Shown one piece after another: positions 33,366 to 41,642 of a stretch of 64,000 nt of DNA. Made by a program: the position numbers and the translations under genes. Where the stretch lies: assembly GCA_050251195.1 (NCBI GenBank), contig JBFWNG010000006.1, positions 186,001 to 250,000 on the forward strand, written 5' to 3'. A model generated the notes under the pieces. That model ran no database searches and was not told the DNA's origin. It saw nothing but the letters and a program-made list of their open reading frames with translations. The number at the start of each line of letters is the position of its first letter. The first letter of the stretch is position 1. Source of the DNA: JBFWNG01 sp050251195 (GTDB lineage: Bacteria > Bdellovibrionota_B > Oligoflexia > Oligoflexales > Oligoflexaceae).

Positions 33366-34907
33366 TTAGTTCCCGGTGCACTTGCTATCAAGGTTATAAA
33401 CGTAGAATCCGAGCTCGTCCTCCCAGTACTCTTGCTCAAATGGCCAATATTCCAGGGTCTCTCCGATATTAAGCTTTTGCATGCCACCAATGTATTGTGT
33501 CTTCTTGTCTTGATCCGTAACGCTGATCTTGGAGCGAAGCTTTGCGAGTTTTCCCAACTGCATTTCGGCGACGATGAATTTCGTTTGATTTGAAAGTTCG
33601 AGGAGCTGGCTATAGTACGTCGCGGCAAGCTTGTACATCTCCCTGCCCGACCTCGAAATTGCGGATTCTTTCTTCGACTTCAAGAACTCGTCAAGCTGCT
33701 GATAAAGACCGGAGTTCCCCCAACTGCCCTTGTAATCGGAAAGTCGATCAGCCTCGCGATCCGCGATGCGCATAATGTCCACGGCACCTTTGAAGGCATC
33801 GATAAGGGTAAGCTTCTTGACGACCTCTTCCGCGTTTTTAAACTGCTTCAACTGACCGTTCTTGTACCTGTAGACAAGCGAGAAAAACTCTTTATGATTC
33901 CCCTGGAAACGCGAAAGCATAGCCTTAATTTCGCTATAGGTTTGCGCGTAACGGTCGCGGAACCTCTTCATCGATTCCTTGACTTGATCAAACCGGCAAA
34001 GCCGCAGGAACGTGATGGACTGGAGAATGTAGCTTTCCGGATAGAAGCGATTCATAAAGAACGGCGAGTGGATCGTGTGAATCTGACCTAGGGTATTGTT
34101 GAATTTTTCCATCATGTAATAAGCCCACGATGTTTCCCAAACCGCGTCCAACCAATGGTCGGAATCTCGGGGAACCCGTCCGTAAAACCCAAGAGCTTGT
34201 TGGTATCTTTTCGTTTCGTAGTGGATACGGGCGATATTCATCAAGGCGAGTTCATGCATCTCTCGGAGACTTTCCTCGCCTTTTGACCCGTTAATAACTT
34301 TTTCAAAGTGATTGATTGCCTTGGAATGCGATCCGGAGAGGTTCGAAATAACGCCAAGATAAAACTGCGCGCCTAAGTAATAGCTGCTGCCGGACGGAAC
34401 TTTTTCAAACTGACTGCTCGCAATTTCCAATTTGCGCTGATCGAACGCCTCGATCCCCTGATAGTAGAAATAGAACCCCCGAGCCGGACCGGGAACATCC
34501 GCTGAGTTTATCTTGCTCTTGAAGAGTTGTACGATGTGCGACTGGCCCAAACTTACGGCGCTATTGATGATGCCAAGCTGTTCCATGGCTTGTCGGAAGT
34601 AGGGATTTGCGCCCGTCTTGCCGCGCCTGACGATGACGCTATAGTATTTGGACGCCGAGTACAACAATCCCATTTGCTGCAGGCTGCGTCCGAGCCCCCA
34701 TTCCGCTTTCGCGCGTTCTATGCGCGATCGCGGCGCAGAATAGACCGCAAAAAAGAGTTGCGCCGCTTGAGGATAATTTCCAGACTTGAGCAACGCCTCA
34801 GCCTTACCAATATCTGCCGCACGAGCGGGGGTGGCCGACCACGAAACCGCCGCGAGAACCGCTAACACAAGAATTTTGAACCGAATTTTTGCCAAAAGCG
34901 TACTCAT
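33366..34907 (-). CDS. Periplasmic TPR protein (AglT/GltE-like)
   Basis: 513 residues with a signal peptide (ILVLAVLAAVSWSATPARA) and TPR repeats (AEALLKSGNYPQAAQLFFAV, YPESYILQSITFLRLCRFDQ). It ends with a 60-residue charged tail including Cys near the end. Its position between the barrel and the large TPR protein and its length recall AglT/GltE, although it has no lipobox. Confidence 0.75.
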   Translation of the reverse strand: MSTLLAKIRFKILVLAVLAAVSWSATPARAADIGKAEALLKSGNYPQAAQLFFAVYSAPRSRIERAKAEWGLGRSLQQMGLLYSASKYYSVIVRRGKTGANPYFRQAMEQLGIINSAVSLGQSHIVQLFKSKINSADVPGPARGFYFYYQGIEAFDQRKLEIASSQFEKVPSGSSYYLGAQFYLGVISNLSGSHSKAINHFEKVINGSKGEESLREMHELALMNIARIHYETKRYQQALGFYGRVPRDSDHWLDAVWETSWAYYMMEKFNNTLGQIHTIHSPFFMNRFYPESYILQSITFLRLCRFDQVKESMKRFRDRYAQTYSEIKAMLSRFQGNHKEFFSLVYRYKNGQLKQFKNAEEVVKKLTLIDAFKGAVDIMRIADREADRLSDYKGSWGNSGLYQQLDEFLKSKKESAISRSGREMYKLAATYYSQLLELSNQTKFIVAEMQLGKLAKLRSKISVTDQDKKTQYIGGMQKLNIGETLEYWPFEQEYWEDELGFYVYNLDSKCTGN

Positions 34908-34909
34908 TG

Positions 34910-35725
34910 TTAAAAGAACTTAGACGCGCCAAATTGCAAAGTTATGTTGTTGTGAACCCCTGTACCCGACTCTTCGACCGTGGGGTCGCATGCGGAATCT
35001 TCTTTTTGATAAATAAGGCTGTGGTTCCGAAGATCCCAGCGCCATGCCATATCCTTCGACACAAAGTATCGTTGGCCTATACCGAACAAGAAGTTGGGAT
35101 AGGTCTGCGTGGTGTCTTCCGGAACCGGTGCTGCATCGGAATTTACGGCGGTGTTTGGCTCCGTGCAAAAGTCGCTAAATTTCCATTCGATACCGGACAT
35201 ACCCCCACCAAGAGCAATGTAAGTGTCAAAGTAAATCAAGCGTCCCGACGACGTTTGCCACTTGCCGTAAATTGGCGTCCATTGCAGGTTCGCTTCGCCC
35301 GTATAAACGGTTCGAAAAATTTTCGTCTTGATGCCGAACTCGTCGAACAAAACCCGTTTGTCTTCCTTGTCCAAGTTGAAACCGTAGGCGCCGGAAAACT
35401 CCGCGGCGAAGCTCTCGCTAAAGTGATAGGCAAGGATACCGGTTGCCAAAAACGTGTAAATAAACGACTCGTTCATGATACTTGTGAACTGCGCCCCTAG
35501 CTCCAACTTGCCTGCCTTGTTAAAATATCGAGGACGGATAACTCGAATTTCAACGTTCTTAAATCGCTCGTTAGGAGACTCTTGCGCCTGAAGGCGAGTC
35601 CCAAACGAAGGCAAACGGGAGCCTGACCAGAAAAGCGGCAAAAACTGCGACAAAACCACAAACCACGACAACCATCGGCGTCTGTGCGATGCCAATCGGA
35701 CTTTGACCAGTCCTTGCTCCATCAT
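34910..35725 (-). CDS. Outer-membrane beta-barrel protein (GltH/OMP_myx-like)
   Basis: 271 residues with a signal peptide, then alternating amphipathic strands (KLELGAQFTSIMNESFIYTF, ILAYHFSESFAAEFSGAYGF, TLQFGASKFF) that end in Phe, the usual C-terminal signature for barrel insertion. Barrels of this type sit in the middle of myxobacterial and bdellovibrio Agl/Glt clusters. Starts 4 bp inside the upstream ExbD-like gene. Confidence 0.8.
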   Translation of the reverse strand: MMEQGLVKVRLASHRRRWLSWFVVLSQFLPLFWSGSRLPSFGTRLQAQESPNERFKNVEIRVIRPRYFNKAGKLELGAQFTSIMNESFIYTFLATGILAYHFSESFAAEFSGAYGFNLDKEDKRVLFDEFGIKTKIFRTVYTGEANLQWTPIYGKWQTSSGRLIYFDTYIALGGGMSGIEWKFSDFCTEPNTAVNSDAAPVPEDTTQTYPNFLFGIGQRYFVSKDMAWRWDLRNHSLIYQKEDSACDPTVEESGTGVHNNITLQFGASKFF

Positions 35726-36219
35726 GGGTTATCCTTAGCGACTAACAGCTTAAAAGTAATAAATTCCGCCTGCGAAGCAGAGAGCATGATCCGCTTCATG
35801 AGTTTAAAATTGTGGTTCTTATCCATTTCCATTCCGAGCGTGTTGGCCTTCTTTTTTTCTTCCGCCCCTTCTTTAGCCACGGCCTTCTTGTTGGCTTCTG
35901 CCAATTTCAGGAGTTCTTCATAAACCGGGCGAATCGCCCCCTGATCTCTCGCCGCCTCGGGTACGTCGCCATTCTCGATATCCACAATTTTCTTGTCGTT
36001 GATAAAGATTGCTTGCCGGTTCACGGTGATTGCCGGAATTTCGTCAATCGTCGTGAGCGTAGCCGAATTTGGGAGTTCAAGATCCTGGTCAACGTCGTGG
36101 TTAACGGGATCAGTCGAGTAACTCATCAAGAGAAACGTAACGAGGATACTAAAAATGTCGAGCATTGGCGTTAAGTTGAGACTTAAGTGATCGCCACTAT
36201 CACCACCCACTGATGCCAT
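35722..36219 (-). CDS. ExbD/TolR-family protein 1
   Basis: 165 residues: cytoplasmic N-terminus, one membrane helix with the ion-path Asp (SLNLTPMLDIFSILVTFLLM) and a periplasmic domain. The partner of the TolQ-like channel protein in a proton-driven motor. GAGG precedes the ATG. A second, different ExbD-like gene lies directly upstream, as in AglQ/AglS pairs. Confidence 0.88.
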   Translation of the reverse strand: MASVGGDSGDHLSLNLTPMLDIFSILVTFLLMSYSTDPVNHDVDQDLELPNSATLTTIDEIPAITVNRQAIFINDKKIVDIENGDVPEAARDQGAIRPVYEELLKLAEANKKAVAKEGAEEKKKANTLGMEMDKNHNFKLMKRIMLSASQAEFITFKLLVAKDNP

Positions 36220-36236
36220 CGGGAACCTCTTCTAAC

Positions 36237-36788
36237 CTAGAGTATAACGCTGCCTATAACCACTTTTTCGTACAGGTACTCGCTTAACAGTTGTTGGCCT
36301 GAATCGTCTTTCGTTGGGATTCGCGGATCGCTTTCTGTCAAAACCTTGATAGCGTCCACGACGTCGACCAGCTGAGAATACTTGACGGTATCTTCAGAGA
36401 ACACGGTCACCTTGTCCGCCTCAGGATATTGCGTCCGCAAGGAAATAAGCTCCTGGTGCAAACTGGCAAGACCCGTTTTATCGAGCGGATAGTTCTTCTT
36501 GTCCGCATTGACCGGCGCCGCCGACCACTCCGTCATAAGTTGAACTTCTCGTTCGTCTATGTTGACCTTAATGTCCAAAGAACGCTTGGGCTTTTCGTCG
36601 ACGGGAGCGTTAGACAGGAACGGGACCTGGACCTCGTGAATCCCGATATTGACGAACACAGCCGACACGAGCAAAAAGGTGTTCAACATTGAGAAAATGT
36701 CAATAAAGGGCATGATGTTCAGTTCAGCAGTCTTCGCCCCTGACGTCTTTTTTTTCTTATGCTTACGATGTTTGCGACTTCGACTCAA
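36237..36788 (-). CDS. ExbD/TolR-family protein 2
   Basis: 183 residues with a very basic N-terminus (SRSRKHRKHKKKK), a membrane helix with AELNIMPFIDIFSMLNTFLL (Asp in the conserved place) and a longer periplasmic domain. No ATG fits the start, so a TTG at 36788 is assigned; the ribosome site is weak. Paired with the 35722 gene as two distinct stator-rod subunits. Confidence 0.85.
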   Translation of the reverse strand: MSRSRKHRKHKKKKTSGAKTAELNIMPFIDIFSMLNTFLLVSAVFVNIGIHEVQVPFLSNAPVDEKPKRSLDIKVNIDEREVQLMTEWSAAPVNADKKNYPLDKTGLASLHQELISLRTQYPEADKVTVFSEDTVKYSQLVDVVDAIKVLTESDPRIPTKDDSGQQLLSEYLYEKVVIGSVIL

Positions 36789-36810
36789 AATAGCAACTCA
36801 CTATGAATGT

Positions 36811-37461
36811 TTAGCTGCGATGCGAAAGCTTCATTTTTCTTGTGTAAAGAAGATCCGTAAGTTTTGACGCGTTTTTGTTGATATCGTCAACAATCGCTGC
36901 CTGTTTTGCGGTCAGAACACCGTAGAAGAACAAGCAGAAAAGTGCCGTTGATAGTCCGAACGACGTTGCGTTCAACGCTTCCGCGATACCTTCCGCGAGG
37001 AGCGTTTGCTTCTGTGCGCCGGTGGCCTTTGCAACCGCCGCGAAAGATCGCATCAGACCGAAGATCGTTCCGAGCAGTCCGAGGAGCGTAGCAACGTTGG
37101 CCGTGGTAGCAAGAAATCCTGTAAACTTGTTTATCTTAGGCATAGTTGAAAGCACGGCATGGTCGAGCGCGTTGTCTATCTCGTCGGGAGTGTCGTTGGA
37201 ACGCTTCAGACCCTCAGCAAGGACGAACGGAAGGAGTTTTGGGCGCGCTTTCTTGCAGAGACGAATCGCGTTCTCGATCGAATTATTCATGACCATTTTC
37301 TGAACCATCGCCATGAAACCGCTACTATTGGCCAGGTCGTACACAAGCCAGTACCGGTAGGAACGCTCGACCACTATGACAACCGAGATCAGAAACACAA
37401 ACAAAATTGACGACATAACTTCTACGCCGCCCATCTGGAAATAGTGGATAATCGTGTCCAT
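36811..37461 (-). CDS. TolQ/ExbB/MotA-family channel protein (AglR-like)
   Basis: 216 residues from the ATG with AAGGAG 5 bases upstream. Three membrane helices with the family loop; TGFLATTANVATLLGLLGTI carries the polar residues of the proton path, and GIAEALNATSFGLSTALFCL follows. First gene of the cluster, preceded by a good promoter. It should form the motor with the two ExbD-like proteins and drive the trans-envelope complex encoded downstream. Confidence 0.9.
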   Translation of the reverse strand: MDTIIHYFQMGGVEVMSSILFVFLISVVIVVERSYRYWLVYDLANSSGFMAMVQKMVMNNSIENAIRLCKKARPKLLPFVLAEGLKRSNDTPDEIDNALDHAVLSTMPKINKFTGFLATTANVATLLGLLGTIFGLMRSFAAVAKATGAQKQTLLAEGIAEALNATSFGLSTALFCLFFYGVLTAKQAAIVDDINKNASKLTDLLYTRKMKLSHRS

Positions 37462-37527
37462 TGTCACTCCTTAGTTGAGGTCGATTGCCGCAGTCAAAAT
37501 TTTTAGACTTTTGGGGCTTTTATATAA

Positions 37528-37557
37528 ATTTTACGAACTTGGACCACTGCATGTCAA
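37528..37557 (-). promoter_or_regulatory. Sigma-70-type promoter of the Agl/Glt-like operon
   Basis: On the minus strand, a consensus -35 TTGACA (37552-37557) and TAAAAT (37528-37533) are separated by 18 bases, 67 bp upstream of the AglR-like start. This is the best promoter match seen in the window. Confidence 0.6.
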
Positions 37558-37678
37558 CCTTCGTCATTAAAATCAAAAGATTGTGGCCAATGCGCCGATT
37601 TTGACTTATAGTTAAGTTACGTATCTTTTTAGAATTTTAGATTGTTTTACACTGTTAAGATAATTAGGTTTTGGAATT

Positions 37679-38158
37679 ATGAAACACGCATCTCATGATG
37701 AAAATCAGGGCATTTTTACTTCAAAATTATCAGAATTGATTTCCTGGGCGAGGAAAAACTCGTTGTGGCCCTATCCATTTGGAACGGCCTGCTGCGGCAT
37801 AGAATACATGGCGGTTGTCGGACCCAAGTTTGACATCAGCCGATTCGGCGCCGAAGTTGTGCGATTTTCCCCACGACAGAGCGACGTCATGATTGTCGCC
37901 GGTACCATCACCGAAAAGATGGCGCCCGTGGTCAAGAAGATTTACGATCAAATGGCCGAACCCAAATGGGTTATTTCTATGGGCGCCTGCGCGTCAAGCG
38001 GAGGATTTTATCGGGCTTACCACGTTGTTCAAGGGGTTGACCGCATTGTCCCCGTCGACGTCTATATCGCTGGCTGTCCTCCTACTCCGGAAGCGGTTAT
38101 TGCGGGACTGATGACGTTACAGGATCAAATAGCGCAAGGGGCTAAGAAAAAAGCGTAA
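37679..38158 (+). CDS. nuoB: NADH-quinone oxidoreductase subunit B (NuoB)
   Basis: 159 residues of complex I subunit B, which holds the N2 [4Fe-4S] cluster. FGTACCGIEYM (Cys38, Cys39), RFSPRQSDVMIVAG, SMGACASSGG and VYIAGCPPTPEA give all four cluster cysteines. No other nuo gene is near; the next gene encodes a GHKL ATPase and overlaps the stop as TAATG. The rest of complex I must be encoded elsewhere. Confidence 0.93.
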   Translation: MKHASHDENQGIFTSKLSELISWARKNSLWPYPFGTACCGIEYMAVVGPKFDISRFGAEVVRFSPRQSDVMIVAGTITEKMAPVVKKIYDQMAEPKWVISMGACASSGGFYRAYHVVQGVDRIVPVDVYIAGCPPTPEAVIAGLMTLQDQIAQGAKKKA

Positions 38159-39117
38159 TGGGAAAGAATCAAAGCGTTCTAAGCGTGGATTTAGGCGGCT
38201 TCAAGCCGTTGCCGTCCGGCTCCGCAATAAAGGTTATGTGTGACAAAGCGCAATTGGACGGCGTCACCGACGTCCACTCGGCATTATCCGCATTGGCGCA
38301 CAACAAATACGAAATCCTTGTTTGCAATGCACCCATTAAGCAAGTTTTCACGTTAGCAAAATCTAGTAATCCAGCGATAAAAATCGTCTTGGTTACCGAA
38401 CTACCTATGCCCGAGTACAGCGGCGCCTTGGATAACATCGAAGAAACGCTCCTCGATCACATTGTTTCCAACAGAAGCGAAGAAGCGTTGACCATACACG
38501 AGCTCAGGGTCACGATTCAAAAGATGCTTACGGGCGATATCTTTGGGATCGAAAAGTATTTGCGAAATCAAACTCAAGTCTTCCGTTTTCCCATCACGGG
38601 AAGTCCGGATAGAGATCCGCTGAATAAACACGTGGCAAAATTTGTGGAAGATCTCGCGTTAGGCCAAAACCTTTCGAAAACAGCCTACGGCATTTCAGAG
38701 GAACTCCTGATGAACGCCATTTACGACGCACCCATGGCGAGTCGCAAGGAACCATATGCTTCTACTTCTCGAAACTCTTCGATGATTTTGAAGCCGGAGG
38801 ACTATGCGGAACTTTCTTTTGGTTGCGACGGTCGGATTCTAGCCATTGGCGTGGCAGATCCGTTCGGCCTTTTACACCCTGATACTTTCGCCCGCTATTT
38901 GAAAAAAGTGCTGCGTCGGCAGGATAGCCACCAACTTATCGACAACAAAGAGGGAGGCGCGGGTCTCGGATTTTTCAAGATCCTGTTTGGCAGCCACAGT
39001 CTCATTGCTAATGTGCAAAGTCGCAAGCGAACGGAAATTATTTCCCTCATTGACGTGACCGAGCAGTTGCGAGATTTTTCAAAAATGGCGCGCTCCATTC
39101 ACTTTTTCTCCGCTTAA
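38158..39117 (+). CDS. GHKL/HATPase-domain protein, receiver-like N-terminus
   Basis: 319 residues. The C-terminal half has ATP-binding boxes of the histidine-kinase/anti-sigma fold: GISEELLMNAIYDAP (N box, Asn186), GVADPFG (G1) and GGAGLGFFKILFG (G2). No dimerisation His is seen. The N-terminal 120 residues look like a degenerate receiver (KYEILVCNAP, KIVLVTELPMPEYSG). It could be an RsbW-like protein kinase or an orphan regulator. Translationally coupled to nuoB. Confidence 0.72.
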   Translation: MGKNQSVLSVDLGGFKPLPSGSAIKVMCDKAQLDGVTDVHSALSALAHNKYEILVCNAPIKQVFTLAKSSNPAIKIVLVTELPMPEYSGALDNIEETLLDHIVSNRSEEALTIHELRVTIQKMLTGDIFGIEKYLRNQTQVFRFPITGSPDRDPLNKHVAKFVEDLALGQNLSKTAYGISEELLMNAIYDAPMASRKEPYASTSRNSSMILKPEDYAELSFGCDGRILAIGVADPFGLLHPDTFARYLKKVLRRQDSHQLIDNKEGGAGLGFFKILFGSHSLIANVQSRKRTEIISLIDVTEQLRDFSKMARSIHFFSA

Positions 39118-39140
39118 CCCCTTAGTTCATAGGAGATGCT

Positions 39141-40367
39141 ATGGCCAAGATTAAAGTAAAGAATCCCGTTGTAGAGCTTGACGGGGATGAGATGACTCGG
39201 ATCATCTGGGCAAAGATCAAGGAGAAGTTTATTCATCCTTATCTCGACGCGGATATTAAGTACTTCGACCTCAGCGTTCAAAACCGCGACAAAACCGAGG
39301 ACAAAGTTACGCTCGACGCCGCGAAGGCCATCCAACAATTCGACGTCGGCATCAAATGCGCGACAATTACGCCCGACGAAGAGCGGGTTAAAGAATTTAA
39401 TCTCAAGAAAATGTGGAAGAGCCCCAACGGCACCATCCGCAACTACCTCGGCGGAACAGTGTTTCGCGAACCCATCATCTGCAAGAACATTCCCAAGCTC
39501 GTTCCAAATTGGAAAAAACCTATCGTCGTAGGCCGTCACGCCCATGCCGACCAGTACAAAGCAACGGACCTCAACATTCCGGGCGAAGGCGTTCTCAAAC
39601 TTGTTTACGAACCTGCAGGCGGCGGCAAAACGGAGTCGTGGGTCGTTAACGAATTCAAAGGCAAAGGTGTGGCGCTCGGCATGTTCAACACCGACGAGTC
39701 CATCCAAGGATTTGCGCGTTCTTGCTTTAACTACGGCTTGCAAAAGAAATACCCTGTGTATCTTTCGACCAAGAACACGATCCTCAAGACATACGACGGT
39801 CGATTCCGCGATATATTCGCGGAGATCTTTGACAAAGAGTTCAAGGATCAATTCAAGAAGGCCGGCATAACCTATGAACACAGACTCATCGACGACATGG
39901 TAGCGCAAGTTCTCAAGTGGGAAGGCGGGATCGTTTGGGCATGCAAGAACTACGACGGCGACGTCCAGTCAGACACCGTGGCCCAAGGGTTCGGCAGCCT
40001 CGGTCTCATGACCTCGATCCTTCTTTGCCCCAATGGGCGGACGATCGAGGCGGAAGCGGCGCACGGCACCGTCACGAGGCATTACCGCCAGCACCAAAAA
40101 GGCGAAAAAACGAGCACCAACCCGGTTGCTTCCATCTTCGCGTGGACACAAGGACTTAGGCATCGCGGCAACCTCGACGGCACCAAAGAACTTGTTGCGT
40201 TCACCGAGGCTTTGGAAAATGCCTGCGTCGCGACAATTGAGGCAGGTCATATGACGAAGGACCTCGCAGTCTGCGTTCACGGCAACGACGTGCCGAAGGG
40301 AAGCTTTCTCTATACAGATGATTTCCTCGATAAGATTCTTGAGACTTTTAAGAAGAAGTGGTCCTAG
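39141..40367 (+). CDS. icd: NADP-dependent isocitrate dehydrogenase, eukaryote-type
   Basis: 408 residues converting isocitrate to 2-oxoglutarate and CO2 with NADPH. It starts MAKIKVKNPVVELDGDEMTR, typical of the homodimeric class found in eukaryotic cytosol/mitochondria and some bacteria, not of the E. coli class. SPNGTIRNYLGGTVFREPI binds substrate; YDGDVQSDTVAQGFGSLGLM and AAHGTVTRHYR follow. AGGAG precedes the ATG, and a strong terminator follows. Confidence 0.96.
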   Translation: MAKIKVKNPVVELDGDEMTRIIWAKIKEKFIHPYLDADIKYFDLSVQNRDKTEDKVTLDAAKAIQQFDVGIKCATITPDEERVKEFNLKKMWKSPNGTIRNYLGGTVFREPIICKNIPKLVPNWKKPIVVGRHAHADQYKATDLNIPGEGVLKLVYEPAGGGKTESWVVNEFKGKGVALGMFNTDESIQGFARSCFNYGLQKKYPVYLSTKNTILKTYDGRFRDIFAEIFDKEFKDQFKKAGITYEHRLIDDMVAQVLKWEGGIVWACKNYDGDVQSDTVAQGFGSLGLMTSILLCPNGRTIEAEAAHGTVTRHYRQHQKGEKTSTNPVASIFAWTQGLRHRGNLDGTKELVAFTEALENACVATIEAGHMTKDLAVCVHGNDVPKGSFLYTDDFLDKILETFKKKWS

Positions 40368-40408
40368 GCGGTCCCAGATATTTAGAAGGCGGCAATGAAT
40401 CTCGGAAT

Positions 40409-40443
40409 TTCTGAGAACCGGGCTTAGTGCCCGGTTCTCAGAA
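40409..40443. terminator. Terminator-like hairpin downstream of icd
   Basis: A perfect 15-bp stem (ttctgagaaccgggc and its complement) with a 5-base loop. It overlaps the last codons of the convergent four-helix-bundle gene, whose stop lies in the loop. No long T-run follows on the plus strand. Confidence 0.65.
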
Positions 40444-40726
40444 GCTTGAAGAGGCTCGCTGCAAGATGGTCTAGAAGCTCGGCTTGGGCAAGATAATCAT
40501 CATCGATCAAATCGAATATGGCTTGGCATTCGCGAACACTTCCGAATGCAATTTGTTGAAATCGTCGTTGATCTGGTCGGGTGAATTTACCTCTGCCTTC
40601 AGCAAGATTGAGAGCAACGCTTGATGCTGCTCGCAAGAGCTGGGACTTCAGGTGCGCCGGTAGGTGCAGATTCTTGATACTGCGATAGAATTGAACTGCT
40701 AACTCGTAGGTTCTAAAAGTTTTCAT
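40424..40726 (-). CDS. Four-helix-bundle protein (23S rRNA intervening-sequence type), copy 1
   Basis: 100 residues from the ATG preceded by GGAGG. The sequence (FRTYELAVQFYRSIKNLHLP, LLRAASSVALNLAEGRGKFT) is the TIGR02436/S23-type four-helix bundle first found as ORFs within 23S rRNA intervening sequences; it is here as a free gene with no rRNA nearby. A divergent paralogue starts 64 bp away and shares its 5' end almost exactly. Function of the family is not established. Confidence 0.88.
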   Translation of the reverse strand: MKTFRTYELAVQFYRSIKNLHLPAHLKSQLLRAASSVALNLAEGRGKFTRPDQRRFQQIAFGSVRECQAIFDLIDDDYLAQAELLDHLAASLFKLLRTGH

Positions 40727-40819
40727 AAAAAATTCCTCCAAAAAAAAGGTTCACACCCGTTGTGAGAACTTTTTTTTGGAGGAATTTTTTATGAAAACTT
40801 TTAGAACCTACGAGCTAGC
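40698..40819. repeat. Inverted repeat covering two divergent start regions
   Basis: Two 50-bp arms with one mismatch (40698-40747 and 40770-40819) meet at a 22-base centre. Each arm holds eight A/T, the GGAGG ribosome site, the ATG and the first nine codons of one of the two four-helix-bundle genes. Downstream of the arms the genes diverge. Confidence 0.9.
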
Positions 40820-41093
40820 CGTCGACCTTTACAATCGAGCAAAGTCAGTGAAATTGCCGTCGTTTTTGCGTTCCCAACTTCTGCGAGCAGCATCAAGCGT
40901 TGCTCTCAATCTTGCCGAAGGCAATGCCAGAAAAGGACAAGCGGATCGGCGTAAATTCTTTAACATTTCGTTGGCCTCTCTTAGGGAAGTGCAAAGCATT
41001 ATGCGGCTTGAGCCAAAAGCATGCCGCGATCTCATTCAAGTGGCAGACAAACTCGGTGGCAATCTTTACTGCCTGCAGCGCTCCCTCTTATGA
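40791..41093 (+). CDS. Four-helix-bundle protein (23S rRNA intervening-sequence type), copy 2
   Basis: 100 residues. Identical to copy 1 over MKTFRTYELAV and similar across SQLLRAASSVALNLAEG, but distinct elsewhere (NARKGQADRRKFFNISLASL, QVADKLGGNLYCLQRSLL). A GGAGG site lies 7 bases before the ATG. Divergent promoters must lie in or near the 22-base centre of the inverted repeat, or the arms may act as a shared regulatory site. Confidence 0.88.
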   Translation: MKTFRTYELAVDLYNRAKSVKLPSFLRSQLLRAASSVALNLAEGNARKGQADRRKFFNISLASLREVQSIMRLEPKACRDLIQVADKLGGNLYCLQRSLL

Positions 41094-41145
41094 GGGACCG
41101 CCCGTTTCAGTGAGCTTCAGGTTTCAGAAATTCGGAGATTTCAGG

Positions 41146-41265
41146 GATTCTGAGGCCGGAGATTCTGAGGCCGGAGATGCCGAGGCCGGAGATGCCGAGG
41201 CCGGAGATTCTGAGGCCGGAGATTCTGAGGCCGGAGATTCTGAGGCCGGAGATTCTGAGGCCGGA
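41146..41265. repeat. 15-bp minisatellite, eight units
   Basis: Eight head-to-tail copies of gattctgaggccgga, two of which read gatgccgaggccgga (41176-41205). It lies between the four-helix-bundle gene and the VOC gene. Because 15 is a multiple of 3, it keeps open frames on both strands (DSEAG, or RPQNL in reverse), but no start, ribosome site or domain supports a gene. Confidence 0.9.
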
Positions 41266-41294
41266 GATTTGCTAGCTTTCCCGCATTAAAAGAA

Positions 41295-41642
41295 CTATTT
41301 CTCCTCGATGCCCCAAACATTTCCTTCGGGATCAAAAAAATCACAGAACCAGGGGCTTTCGCCTTCGCGCTCGGGATCTTCGATTTTCACCCCTTTGCTT
41401 CTCAGTTCAGCAACCGTTGCTTTGATGTCGTCACAAAGTAAATATGGTCTCGGGCCTTTACCGATGAGCGCATCGTTCTTCGTGACGTGAATGGCGAGTC
41501 TACCAAGCTTTTTATGGTGCAAGGACGCGTATTCCCCTGGTGCGTTGTAGTCGATTTCGAAACCTAACTTGTCGCAGTACCAGCTGACCGCTTCAACGTG
41601 TTTCTTTGCGTAGATCATGACGTGAGAGAATCTTGTTAGCAT
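41295..41642 (-). CDS. VOC (glyoxalase/bleomycin-resistance) family protein
   Basis: 115 residues with the beta-alpha-beta-beta-beta repeats of the vicinal-oxygen-chelate fold: FSHVMIYAKKHVEAVSWYCD, GRLAIHV, PYLLCDDIKATVAELRSKGV and FCDFFDPEGNVWGIEEK, with metal-ligand candidates His7, His52 and Glu near the end. Substrate unknown. Its ATG overlaps the last 7 bases of the upstream TIGR02147 gene. Confidence 0.85.
   Translation of the reverse strand: MLTRFSHVMIYAKKHVEAVSWYCDKLGFEIDYNAPGEYASLHHKKLGRLAIHVTKNDALIGKGPRPYLLCDDIKATVAELRSKGVKIEDPEREGESPWFCDFFDPEGNVWGIEEK

Noticed and set aside
39114..39908. 264-codon open frame antisense to icd
   Set aside because: It lies wholly opposite a certain gene, has no known motif, and its composition follows from the codon bias of icd.
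41146..41265. Possible CRISPR array
   Set aside because: Units are directly adjacent with no spacers and are too short for CRISPR repeats.
40900..41289. Open frame ending in DSEAG repeats through the minisatellite
   Set aside because: It starts inside the four-helix-bundle gene in another frame and stays open only because the repeat unit is 15 bp.
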